A DNA stretch of 30,342 nt from JADFRG01 sp046759305. Its GTDB lineage: Bacteria; Chloroflexota; Anaerolineae; Anaerolineales; E44-bin32. The stretch spans positions 1 through 30,342 of the forward strand of contig JBHIBY010000032.1 in assembly GCA_046759305.1 (NCBI GenBank). Reading direction: 5' to 3'. Shown here one piece after another: positions 23,241 to 30,342 of this stretch. Made by a program: the position numbers and the translations under genes. The first letter of the stretch is position 1; each line of letters starts with the position of its first letter. The notes under the pieces are model-generated. The model made no database searches and was not told where the DNA came from. It saw nothing but the letters and a program-made list of their open reading frames with translations.

Positions 23241-24404
23241 ATGGCCGGACGTGGCCACTTAGTGATTGCAGATATCACGGGCTACACGGCATTCCTCAGT
23301 GGATCGGAACTCGATCACGCCGAGGACAGCTTGAAAGACCTGTTGGATCTGCTCATCGACCAGACCAAGCCACCGCTTGTGATCTCGCGGCTGGAGGGAG
23401 ACGCGGTCATTAGCTATGAGCCCGAAGCCAGTTTCCTCCAGGGCCAAACCATGGTGGAAATCATCGAGAACACGTATGTGGCATTTCGAGAGGCCCGTCG
23501 ACGGATGCGGCTCAATACGAGCTGCCCTTGCGACGCATGCCAGAACATCCCCAGTCTGGATCTCAAGTTCTTCGTACATCACGGCACGTACGTGCTTCAA
23601 ATGATGGCCAACTACGTGGAGCTAGTGGGCAACGATGTGAACATAGCGCACCGGTTATTGAAGAATCGCATCAAGGAAGAGACCGGGGTCTTGGCCTACG
23701 CGACCTACACACAAGCCGCAGTGGACGCCCTAGGTATCCAGGAGTTTGTGGTGGAAATGCAGGAACACGTCGAGGAGTTTCCCGATGTCGGTGAAGTGAA
23801 ACTCTACGTGGAAAACCTGGAACCCATCTGGCAGCGGGAGAGCCGAAGGCGGCGTGTTTTTGTGGACCCCGAAGAAGCGTTTTTTACCATTGAAACCGAA
23901 ATTCCTGCTGAACTGCCGTTGGTCTGGGACTACTTCACAAAACCCGAATACCGGATGGTCATAATGGGGGCCGATTCGATGGAGATCGAAGATAAGAATG
24001 CGGGCCGAACGGACGAAGGTGCAGTTTATGTGTGCGCGCACGGGGATGCGGTAAGCCCGCAACCGGTGCTAGATTGGAGACCGTTCGAGTACTACACTTA
24101 CGAGCTGCCTATGCCTGGAGGGCTGTCGGTCATAGTCACGACCCGGTTTATTCCCACAGAGACCGGGACGCGCGTGCTTGGATTGTGTAGCGAACCCCAG
24201 GGGTCTATCATTGCGCGCAACGTGGCCAAGCTCGCGCGAAGTCGGGCACAGACGGACAGCCAAAAGGGAGTAGACGCTCTCAAAGAGGTCATCATAAAGG
24301 AGTTGGAATCCGGCGCTGCCGTGAGGCCGGAGACCAAGAGTGTTTCCTCGGATGAAGTGAGCGCAGCTGCACAAGCCCCGCTGGCGGAGGCTGGAGCCGA
24401 CTAA
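23241..24404 (+). CDS. Class III cyclase-like (DUF2652) protein fused to a SRPBCC domain
   Basis: A 387-residue protein. The N-terminal half (1-190) resembles class III nucleotide cyclases through DUF2652. Asp11 in ADITGYTAF and Asp54 in LEGDAVISY sit where the two metal-binding Asp residues belong, and Asn134/Arg138 in GNDVNIAHRL match the transition-state Asn and Arg. Glu127 takes the base-recognising Asp/Cys position. An inserted CPCDAC (Cys95, 97, 100) is unusual and may bind metal. Residues ~210-365 form a SRPBCC domain (FFTIETEIPAELPLVWDYFT). The tail is Ala/Glu-rich and disordered. No signal peptide or membrane span is seen. The ATG at 23241 starts the first strand. The gene follows another SRPBCC fusion and precedes the methyltransferase, whose ribosome-binding site lies within two bases of this stop. 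Cyclase activity is a prediction. Confidence 0.8.
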   Translation: MAGRGHLVIADITGYTAFLSGSELDHAEDSLKDLLDLLIDQTKPPLVISRLEGDAVISYEPEASFLQGQTMVEIIENTYVAFREARRRMRLNTSCPCDACQNIPSLDLKFFVHHGTYVLQMMANYVELVGNDVNIAHRLLKNRIKEETGVLAYATYTQAAVDALGIQEFVVEMQEHVEEFPDVGEVKLYVENLEPIWQRESRRRRVFVDPEEAFFTIETEIPAELPLVWDYFTKPEYRMVIMGADSMEIEDKNAGRTDEGAVYVCAHGDAVSPQPVLDWRPFEYYTYELPMPGGLSVIVTTRFIPTETGTRVLGLCSEPQGSIIARNVAKLARSRAQTDSQKGVDALKEVIIKELESGAAVRPETKSVSSDEVSAAAQAPLAEAGAD

Positions 24405-24417
24405 AGGAGGTACCAAG

Positions 24418-24906
24418 CTGGCTGAAGGTGGGCCAGGAAACCGAGCAAATAGGAGTTCTCACGCGGCGGTACCCCCGCCGCTCGTCTTTTTGGGCGCGCT
24501 GGTGATCGGCGTGCTTCCAAACGCGCTCTGGACGCTCCCGATCCTCGCTGATGGCCGAAATGGGGATATTTTTGGCTTGCTCGCAGCCCTGGCCAGTGCC
24601 ACGCTTGCGTTCTGGGCGATGCGAACGATGCTGCGCGCCGGTGAACGACCCGACCCTGGCGCGCCCACCAAGGCGATTGTCGATCAAGGACCCTTCGCGC
24701 GGACCAGGAACCCTATCTACATATCCTTTGCGCTCTTCGATATCGGAGTCGCGCTCCTGCTGAACAACCTCTGGATCATCCTTGCGTTGGCAATCTTTAT
24801 GGTCTACGTTGACATTGGGATCGTCCGCCGAGAAGAACGTTATCTCGAACAACAACTCGGAGATGAGTATCTGAAGTACAAGCGAAGCGTTCGGCGTTGG
24901 ATCTGA
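24418..24906 (+). CDS. Isoprenylcysteine carboxyl methyltransferase-family membrane protein, apparent CTG start
   Basis: SAM-dependent membrane methyltransferase of the ICMT/PEMT superfamily. Starting at CTG 24418 the protein has 162 residues. The first membrane segment follows PPPLVFLGALVIGVL, a second lies at LLAALASATLAFWAM, and the C-terminal catalytic region has GPFARTRNPIYISF (the RNPxY SAM site), a hydrophobic pair, then REERYLEQQLGDEYLKYKRSVRRW. The next in-frame conventional start is TTG 24490, which would delete the PPP motif and half of the first membrane span. An optimal AGGAGG (24405-24410) lies seven bases before the CTG, and there is no ATG, GTG or TTG in frame nearby. Its ribosome-binding site begins right after the stop of the cyclase-like gene, so the two are co-translated. 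The substrate is unknown. Confidence 0.8.
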   Translation: MAEGGPGNRANRSSHAAVPPPLVFLGALVIGVLPNALWTLPILADGRNGDIFGLLAALASATLAFWAMRTMLRAGERPDPGAPTKAIVDQGPFARTRNPIYISFALFDIGVALLLNNLWIILALAIFMVYVDIGIVRREERYLEQQLGDEYLKYKRSVRRWI

Positions 24907-24913
24907 GGAATTC

Positions 24914-25030
24914 GTGACTGACCCAATTGCACCGCGCTCACCCACAAGCGATGAAGGCGCGCTTCAGGCTACGCTCAGTCTGGACCAGGGGACGAGTACG
25001 GTTGATATAGGAATCATCGAGCTTGGCTAA
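24914..25030 (+). CDS. Possible 38-residue small protein overlapping the trehalose gene start
   Basis: A GTG at 24914 with GAGGAA five bases upstream opens a 38-codon frame (VTDPIAPRSPTSDEGALQAT at its start) whose TAA (25028-25030) overlaps the TTG start at 25023 by eight bases. The peptide is acidic and lacks hydrophobic segments. It may be a real small protein or a translated leader that couples ribosomes to the TTG start downstream, which lacks its own good ribosome-binding site. I recognise no family. Confidence 0.35.
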   Translation: MTDPIAPRSPTSDEGALQATLSLDQGTSTVDIGIIELG

Positions 25031-27224
25031 GAACCCAAGACTTGTCGTAGTTTCGAACCGACTGCCGGTTGAAGTTGTCAGGACGGACGGGAAGTTTAAA
25101 TACCACCCGTCCGCAGGCGGGCTGGCCACGAGCTTGCAGGCGGTCAGGAAACAACGCGAAATGCTCTGGCTAGGATGGCCGGGGATCCAGGTCTGGGACG
25201 ACAAGCATCGCAAGAGTATTGAGCGACACCTGGTCAAGGAATATGACAGTATCCCGCTCTTCCTTCCACCGGCCGACTTCGATCTCTACTACGAAGGTTT
25301 TTCGAATGGCACCATATGGCCGCTGTTTCATTACTTCCCCCAAAATACCCACTACGAGGAAAAAGAGTGGCACGCCTACCAGGAGATCAACGGCCTGTTT
25401 CGCGACAAGATCGTTGAAATCGCAGAGCCAGGGGATTTGCTGTGGATTCATGACTACCACCTGATGATGCTGCCCCAGCTTGTGCGTGAGGCGCTGCCTG
25501 AAGTAAAGATTGGCTTCTTCTTGCACATCCCATTCCCCTCATCGGAACTTTTTCGCATGCTGCCCTGGCGCGAAGAAATCCTGCAGGGCCTGCTCGGATC
25601 TGACCTGATCGGCTTTCACAGCCATGGCTACGCGCGCCACTTCCTGAGCAGTCTGCTGCGCCTCCTGGGCCTGGAACAGGAGTTCGGTCGGGTGACAGTA
25701 GGTGATCGAGCGGTCAGGGTGGACACTTTTCCGATAGGGGTCGACGTGAATCGCTTTGAATCAGCGATGGGGACCGACGCCGTAAAGAAAGAGCTGGCAG
25801 ATCTGCAACAGGAGACGGAAGACCGCAGCATCGTGCTTACCGTTGACCGCCTGGATTTCACTAAGGGCATCGTGGAGCGGCTGGAATCTTTCGACCACTT
25901 CTTGGCCGAAAATCCGGACTGGCATCGCCGAGTGACGTTGATCTCGTTAGCGGTTCCTTCACGAACCGGAGTCCCAGAGTATCAAGCGCTCAAGAAGGAA
26001 ATCGACGAGGCAGTTGGACGCATCAACGGCCTCTACGGAAAACCCGGATGGGTGCCGATCTGGTACATGTATCGCTTCCTGCCATTCGATCGACTGGTAG
26101 CGTTGTATGGAGCTGCAGACGTCGCGCTGGTTACGCCGCTGAGAGATGGAATGAATCTGGTGGCCAAAGAATATTTGGCGGCCCATCCTGACGGGTCTGG
26201 TGTACTCATACTCAGCGAGACCGCGGGCGCGGCCGAGGAGCTGGGCGAGGCTCTGATCGTGAATCCGCACGATACGGGGGAAATCAGCGGAGCCCTTCGG
26301 CATGCTTTGATGATGTCGGAGAGTGAGAAAGTGGCCAGAAATTCGCCCATGTTGGCTCGCCTGCGCCGGTACGACGTCGTACGCTGGGCCGAAGATTTCC
26401 TGAGTCAACTGGACCCCGATGCGGTGCCCAGCAAGCAGCACGTGCAGGTGCGGCTGGACAAAGCCGGTATCGAGCTCTTGCTCCAGGCCTACCGTTCGAC
26501 CAAGCAGCGGCTCCTACTACTGGACTACGACGGAACGATGGTTCCGTTTGTCGCTCGGCCAGAGGACGCCGCCCCAGACGAGGAGCTGATGGATCTGCTC
26601 AAGCGCCTGGCGGAGGATGAAAAGAACACCCTGGTCATCATCAGCGGCAGGGACCGAGAGACGCTACAGGCTTGGCTGGGAGGAATCGGGGCGGATCTGG
26701 TGGCGGAGCACGGAGCACAGATACAGCGCGCCGCCGAAACGCAGTGGAATCTACAGACCACGGCCGTCGCCGACGGCTGGAAGGGTGAACTACGACCTTT
26801 GCTAGAGCTCTATGTGGACCGCACGCCAGGTTCAATGCTGGAAGAGAAGACCGCTTCGATGGCATGGCACTATCGACGTGCGGAGCCAGATCTAGGGGAT
26901 CTACGCGCTAAACAGCTCATGGAAAACCTGGAAGGGTTGGTAGCAAATACTCCGCTGGTGATCATGCAAGGCAGCAAGGTGGTCGAGGTCAAAGAGAGCG
27001 GGATCGGCAAAGGACATGCAGCCCGCAAGTGGCTAGACAGCGACACCCTTTACGATTTCATTCTTGCTACCGGAGATGACGTTACCGATGAAGAGATGTT
27101 CGAAGTGATGCCAGATGGAGCCTGGTCCATTCGAATTGGAGTGGATCGGCGTTCCGCCGCGAAGTACTCCCTGACAGGCCCATCAGCGTTCCGGCAGCTG
27201 CTACATTCCCTCGCCGGCCGTTAG
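25023..27224 (+). CDS. Bifunctional trehalose-6-phosphate synthase/phosphatase
   Basis: Makes trehalose from UDP- or other NDP-glucose and glucose-6-phosphate in two steps within one polypeptide, giving an osmolyte and stress protectant. The 733-residue protein is an OtsA-OtsB fusion. The GT20 synthase part (~1-465) opens with VVVSNRLPVEV, then has GWPG, DLLWIHDYHLMMLP, VDRLDFTKGI and LRDGMNLVAKEYLA. The HAD phosphatase part (~490-733) has motif I LDYDGT (nucleophile Asp501, acid Asp503), VIISGRD and the metal-binding ATGDDVTDEEMF. The start is TTG 25023 with no strong ribosome-binding site. A TGATATAGG extended -10 at 25003-25011 would put transcription about 5 nt before it; a 38-codon frame overlapping the start is the competing explanation. 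Its 3' end overlaps the convergent lamin-tail gene by 24 bp. Confidence 0.95.
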   Translation: MAKNPRLVVVSNRLPVEVVRTDGKFKYHPSAGGLATSLQAVRKQREMLWLGWPGIQVWDDKHRKSIERHLVKEYDSIPLFLPPADFDLYYEGFSNGTIWPLFHYFPQNTHYEEKEWHAYQEINGLFRDKIVEIAEPGDLLWIHDYHLMMLPQLVREALPEVKIGFFLHIPFPSSELFRMLPWREEILQGLLGSDLIGFHSHGYARHFLSSLLRLLGLEQEFGRVTVGDRAVRVDTFPIGVDVNRFESAMGTDAVKKELADLQQETEDRSIVLTVDRLDFTKGIVERLESFDHFLAENPDWHRRVTLISLAVPSRTGVPEYQALKKEIDEAVGRINGLYGKPGWVPIWYMYRFLPFDRLVALYGAADVALVTPLRDGMNLVAKEYLAAHPDGSGVLILSETAGAAEELGEALIVNPHDTGEISGALRHALMMSESEKVARNSPMLARLRRYDVVRWAEDFLSQLDPDAVPSKQHVQVRLDKAGIELLLQAYRSTKQRLLLLDYDGTMVPFVARPEDAAPDEELMDLLKRLAEDEKNTLVIISGRDRETLQAWLGGIGADLVAEHGAQIQRAAETQWNLQTTAVADGWKGELRPLLELYVDRTPGSMLEEKTASMAWHYRRAEPDLGDLRAKQLMENLEGLVANTPLVIMQGSKVVEVKESGIGKGHAARKWLDSDTLYDFILATGDDVTDEEMFEVMPDGAWSIRIGVDRRSAAKYSLTGPSAFRQLLHSLAGR

Positions 27225-29294
27225 CAACCGAATCTCGCACCCAACAAAGTACATCTCGCTTAGCCAGGCTGCCTGCGCGGGGAAGCGTGTCGCCCGGGTG
27301 AGCAGTGTCAGAGATTCTCCGGTGCACGGCAGACCAAAATAGTAGCGCGACACTGCGGCAGGTTCCGGTTCCTCGAAGAGGATATTGGGCATTCGGGGTG
27401 TGGGCCAGAGCCCGTAGTGCATGTTGTCGGATCCGTCCGAGAGCCGCCCATATGAGAGATTGGCGGCGCGGATCCTGAGATAGCTGATCTGATCAATCAG
27501 CCGCCCGTCGGGTGCGAGCAGGCGTACTGTGTCGCCGCCGTCATTCAGAGCGATCTTGGTCTTCGAACGAAAGAAGACGGCAAAGCCCCTGGGAGAGATA
27601 GTTACGCCCGGCAAATCGTACGGTGCGGAGCCACCGCCGGCCACATCATCGAGCCACCAACCTTTCAAGTACACAGGAAGTGAGCCGGTGTTGTAAAGCT
27701 CAACGAATTCATCTGCAGGTGTGACGCCACCGGTACCCTCCCAGTCGTGCCGCGGGCGGATCAACACTTCGTTGATCACCACTCTGCTGGGAACGCCGGT
27801 TGGGGTTGGTGTGGGGAAGAACAGGGAATTCGTGTGCCGCGGTGACCCCCGGATTTGGTTTCCTGCGGCATCCAAGCCATTACCGTTGTAGCCGGTGAAC
27901 GTTCCCCAATTTCCAGGTGAGTCTCCGCCTCCACGGCGCTCCATGCTGGCTTTCGGCGAGGAGCGCCCCGCTGGCCAGCCGCCACCCGATGCATTCGCCG
28001 AATCCACCAATTCACTCCTCGGCCCGAGCAACTGGAGCACCTCACCGGCATCCCTCAGAGAGCCGGTATAGATCTTATCCGCGGCGACATCCAAGACTGT
28101 CGTGTCGTCCGTCCGCTCAAGTAGATAGAAGCTATAGGAAAGAAGTGTGCCTGAAAGAGAGATCGAGATGTCGGTCCCATCGGTCAGCTTCCAGCCTAAT
28201 AGCGAGATGGCGGTCGCCCCTGGATTATGTAGCTCGATCCATTCGTCACTCGAGGAGGCCAGGGTGCCGGACCACGCGATTTCGTTGATCAACACAGTCT
28301 GAGGAGGAACGTTTGTAGATTCAATGAACGCTGTGGGGGTTGCCGTTGCAACGAGGATGGAATTTAGCTGCCGGGGTGTGCCCGCGATAGGATTGCCCTC
28401 AGCATCGCGGCCTGTGCCACCGGTCCCAGTGAAGGTTCCCCAATCTCCAGCAACGCCTGATCCCCCGCGGCGCTCCATAGTGCTGCGCGTGCCTGCATCG
28501 CCGGCGGGCCATCCACCACCTCCGTTGGCCACGTCTACGACTGCCCCCGAGGGGTCGAACAATTCGAGGCTCTCTCCACCGTTGGCCAGCGAACCGGTGT
28601 AGATCTGATCAGCCGACATATCGGAGATGGTCGTTTCGTCCGTGCGTTCGAGCAAGAAGTAGCTGAAGGGAGTGATCGTCCCTGCAAGCGTCACATTGAT
28701 ATCGCCTCCGTCGGTCAGACGCCATCCGTCCAGCGCAATGGGCGACGCCCCGAGGTTCTGGAGCTCAATCCATTCGTCGGATGAGGAGGCCACCGTACCT
28801 GCCCATGCTAATTCGTTGATCAAGACTGACTGTGGCGGGTAGGCAGTGGGCGGATCTCCTGGAGGAACAGGTGTTGCGCTCGGAGTGAGCGTTGCAGTCG
28901 GCAGAGTTGCTGTGCCTGTCGGCGTCGCAGTATCAGTCGATTCCACAGTGGAAGATGATACAACCGTGGGGCTTGCGCTTGCGGACGCGGTCTCCGAAGG
29001 CGAGGGGACCGGCGATGTTGAAGAGGCCGTCGGGTCCGGGTCTTCCGAAGAGACCGGTGTAGGGTTATCCGTTGGTGGGGCTGTCGCCGATGCGGCTGGA
29101 GTAGAGCTCCCTGCGAGAGGAGTCTCAGATGGAACAGGAGTGGAAGCCTCGGTCGAGGTAGGCGCCGGAGCGCTCGGCGTACTCGTAGGCGTGTCCTCAG
29201 GGCCCTCAGCCGAGGAGGCAAGGGGCGACGAGAGGAAAAACAAAAGCCCTGCGAGCGACAGGGCGCCGGCCGGACTCAACAGGTGGACCTTCAC
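27201..29294 (-). CDS. Secreted protein with three lamin-tail domains and a long Ser/Thr/Pro linker
   Basis: A 697-residue exported protein. A signal peptide (LSPAGALSLAGLLFFLSSPL then ASSAEG) is followed by ~120 residues of Thr/Ser/Pro/Ala-rich spacer (31-152). Two near-duplicate units start at residues 153 and 330 (each PPQxVLINE, ASSSDEWIEL, LLERTD.TT, IYTGSL, MERRGG, NWGTFTG or DWGTFTG), about 177 residues apart. A third, diverged LTD domain begins at ~503 (VVINEVLIRP, EFVELYNTG, GWWLDD). A short tail ends with one Cys-containing segment. LTD domains are binding or structural modules on bacterial surfaces and on secreted nucleases; no enzyme domain is visible here. The GTG start at 29294 follows AGGAGGGC with short spacing. 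No anchor is seen. Its last 24 bp overlap the trehalose gene. Likely a cell-surface or matrix protein. Confidence 0.85.
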   Translation of the reverse strand: MKVHLLSPAGALSLAGLLFFLSSPLASSAEGPEDTPTSTPSAPAPTSTEASTPVPSETPLAGSSTPAASATAPPTDNPTPVSSEDPDPTASSTSPVPSPSETASASASPTVVSSSTVESTDTATPTGTATLPTATLTPSATPVPPGDPPTAYPPQSVLINELAWAGTVASSSDEWIELQNLGASPIALDGWRLTDGGDINVTLAGTITPFSYFLLERTDETTISDMSADQIYTGSLANGGESLELFDPSGAVVDVANGGGGWPAGDAGTRSTMERRGGSGVAGDWGTFTGTGGTGRDAEGNPIAGTPRQLNSILVATATPTAFIESTNVPPQTVLINEIAWSGTLASSSDEWIELHNPGATAISLLGWKLTDGTDISISLSGTLLSYSFYLLERTDDTTVLDVAADKIYTGSLRDAGEVLQLLGPRSELVDSANASGGGWPAGRSSPKASMERRGGGDSPGNWGTFTGYNGNGLDAAGNQIRGSPRHTNSLFFPTPTPTGVPSRVVINEVLIRPRHDWEGTGGVTPADEFVELYNTGSLPVYLKGWWLDDVAGGGSAPYDLPGVTISPRGFAVFFRSKTKIALNDGGDTVRLLAPDGRLIDQISYLRIRAANLSYGRLSDGSDNMHYGLWPTPRMPNILFEEPEPAAVSRYYFGLPCTGESLTLLTRATRFPAQAAWLSEMYFVGCEIRLLTAGEGM

Positions 29295-29372
29295 GCCCTC
29301 CTCTTGACCCCTTCAGAAGATGACTAGTACTAGGGTACCATACTCTGCGGTGCGCCCCGACACACGCTAGCT

Positions 29373-29490
29373 GCAAGATTGGCAAGACTCTGCTGTGAGC
29401 CTCCGCGAGTCTTGGGCGCAGGATCTGCATAATGCTGCTGTTTGCTCCGCACCTTGGCCGCAAGACTCGCCAAGCTTTGCTGTGGGCCTC
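29373..29490. repeat. Three imperfect 31-bp direct repeats in the gap before the DUF4013 gene
   Basis: Units at 29373-29403, 29418-29448 and 29460-29490 (spacing 45 and 42 bp) share GCARGA at the start and TGCTGT in the middle. Units 1 and 3 agree at about 24 of 31 positions, units 1 and 2 at about 20. CAAGACTC (29383-29390) is complementary to GAGTCTTG (29407-29414), and GCGAGTCTTG (29405-29414) is an exact reverse complement of CAAGACTCGC (29461-29470), so several hairpins are possible. The 285-bp gap holds no open reading frame that I trust. Confidence 0.55.
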
Positions 29491-29579
29491 ACACACCGGA
29501 GCTTCCAGATTCGTAAATATCGCGTCTGGGCTAAAATTAGCCCTCACTGACATACTCAGGAAGCAAAAGGAGAGGATCG

Positions 29580-30230
29580 ATGGATTTTGGATTGGCTTTT
29601 TCTTTCTCGTTTCGAGATGAAAAATGGATCGAGAAAATAGTGATCGCAGCCCTGATCGGTCTCATCCCAATCATTGGATGGTTCGCGGTGCTGGGATGGT
29701 CGGTTGAGATTGGCCGGCGTGTGATCAACGGCGAACAAGAAATACTGGCCGATTGGAGCGATTTTGGAGGCTTGTTGACGGACGGGTTCAAGGCTTGGCT
29801 GGTTAGCCTGATCTTCTCAATCCCGCTCATTGTGGTTTGGCTCCCATTTGGCTTCGTCACCGCGATTGTCGCTTCTGCAGATGGAGACACAGCTGCGGCC
29901 ATCATCAACATTATTTCCTTCTGCTTCACATGCCTGACGTTCATTTACAGCATCGCTTTGCTGTTCTTCCTTCCCGCCTCCTACGGCCGGCTGGCGGCCT
30001 CCGACGGGGAGCTGGGAGATGCGCTGAATGTAAGAGAACTCTGGAACATGATCAGCCGCTCCCCGAGTGCTTATCTGATCGTATTGCTCGGATATCTCGT
30101 AGCGGGATTTGCCGCCTCGCTGGGCGTTATTCTTTGCATAGTAGGAGTGTTCCTAACCGCGGCTTACGCAGCTGCTGTCCAGGGGCATCTCTTTGGGCAG
30201 GCCTACCGGGTAAGCGCCGCAGACGCCTAA
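29580..30230 (+). CDS. DUF4013 family membrane protein
   Basis: A 216-residue inner-membrane protein. It opens with the DUF4013 pattern (MDFGLAFSFSFRDEKWIEKI, then IGLIPIIGWFAVLGWSVEIG) and a cytoplasmic-type loop with RRVINGEQEILADWSDFGGLLTDGFKAW-like spacing, in which DW, F and GF are conserved in the family. About five further hydrophobic helices follow, with YGRLAASDGELGDALNVREL between the last pairs. ATG 29580 has a good ribosome-binding site (AAAGGAGAGG, ~7 nt). A possible -10 (TAAAAT, 29532-29537) lies upstream, without a clear -35. It is the last gene in the window and is followed by a hairpin. Function unknown; such proteins are often near envelope or glycerophosphodiester-related genes, which is not informative here. 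Confidence 0.85.
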   Translation: MDFGLAFSFSFRDEKWIEKIVIAALIGLIPIIGWFAVLGWSVEIGRRVINGEQEILADWSDFGGLLTDGFKAWLVSLIFSIPLIVVWLPFGFVTAIVASADGDTAAAIINIISFCFTCLTFIYSIALLFFLPASYGRLAASDGELGDALNVRELWNMISRSPSAYLIVLLGYLVAGFAASLGVILCIVGVFLTAAYAAAVQGHLFGQAYRVSAADA

Positions 30231-30250
30231 CGGTAAGCTCGCGCCATTAA

Positions 30251-30282
30251 ATCGGCCCGACTTCGCCTGAAGTCGGGCCGAT
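30251..30282 (+). terminator. Perfect 14-bp hairpin after the DUF4013 gene
   Basis: ATCGGCCCGACTTC (30251-30264) pairs perfectly with GAAGTCGGGCCGAT (30269-30282) around a 4-nt loop. No T tract follows on the plus strand; on the minus strand a short TTTAA follows. Probably an intrinsic terminator of the U-poor kind. Confidence 0.65.
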
Positions 30283-30342
30283 GTGTCTTGAGGGGATTCC
30301 ATCTCAACCATGGAGCCATTGGCTGGAGGTACTTGGCTTTGA

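Noticed and set aside
24292..24945. Open frame of 217 codons on the minus strand
   Set aside because: Lies across three plus-strand genes with clear family motifs; composition is shadow-like and no motif is recognisable.
28846..29307. Open frame of 153 codons on the plus strand opposite the lamin-tail gene
   Set aside because: It is the antisense of the low-complexity Ser/Thr/Pro spacer and has Gly/Val/Ala-only composition; the minus-strand gene has a signal peptide and recognisable domains.
30283..30342. Possible gene start at the right edge
   Set aside because: Only 60 bases after the terminal hairpin, with no ribosome-binding site or recognisable protein.

Overview
The window reads as chromosomal DNA from a free-living bacterium with moderately high GC content. 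The gene content (a split GatCAB set, lipoproteins with Pro/Thr/Ser-rich linkers, an OtsA-OtsB fusion, a DUF2652/SRPBCC fusion, a DUF3179 lipoprotein, a short bacterial-type homogentisate dioxygenase) fits Chloroflexota best. That placement is an inference from gene flavour, not from a marker phylogeny. I see no rRNA, tRNA, insertion sequence, phage gene or CRISPR array. Coding density is high, and the only long gaps are at 14119-14504 and 29295-29579.

Layout. 69-845 (-) is a ZIP metal transporter. 978-2498 (+) is a polytopic membrane protein, followed by mutM (2526-3362). 3495-4160 (+) is a DtxR/MntR-type metal regulator with a near-palindromic operator in its own promoter and a strong terminator after it. 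4313-5728 (+) is an exported HExxH protein. 5788-11167 (-) is a probable operon: S9 peptidase, 4-hydroxyphenylpyruvate dioxygenase, FAH-family hydrolase and homogentisate dioxygenase, ending in a terminator. The two dioxygenases are each broken by one small lesion (an in-frame TAA and a one-base frameshift). 11301-12943 (+) encodes an ABC ATPase and permease of the Zn/Mn/Fe family with no binding protein nearby. 12940-14118 (-) is an Era-like GTPase with a DUF697-like membrane tail. Upstream of it is a 386-bp gap holding a cluster of DnaA boxes.

14505-15788 (-) is glutamate dehydrogenase, whose leader carries four ~20-bp-spaced repeats that can form mutually exclusive hairpins. 15946-20488 (-) is a gat operon in the order gatC, gatA, sugar nucleotidyltransferase, small conserved protein, gatB. 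20597 onward (+) has a DUF3179 lipoprotein, a SRPBCC-PDZ-DinB fusion, a cyclase-like/SRPBCC fusion, a membrane methyltransferase that appears to start at CTG, and a bifunctional trehalose-6-phosphate synthase/phosphatase. 27201-29294 (-) is a secreted protein with three lamin-tail domains, and 29580-30230 (+) is a DUF4013 membrane protein.

Themes. Metal handling recurs (ZIP, DtxR-type regulator, Zn/Mn-type ABC transporter). Several genes appear to have a -10 element only 7-11 nt before the start codon (978, 11301, 20488 on the minus strand, 25023), which suggests frequent leaderless or near-leaderless transcription. The strongest candidates for something new are the DnaA-box cluster, the gdh leader array, the doubly broken tyrosine pathway and the two SRPBCC fusions.
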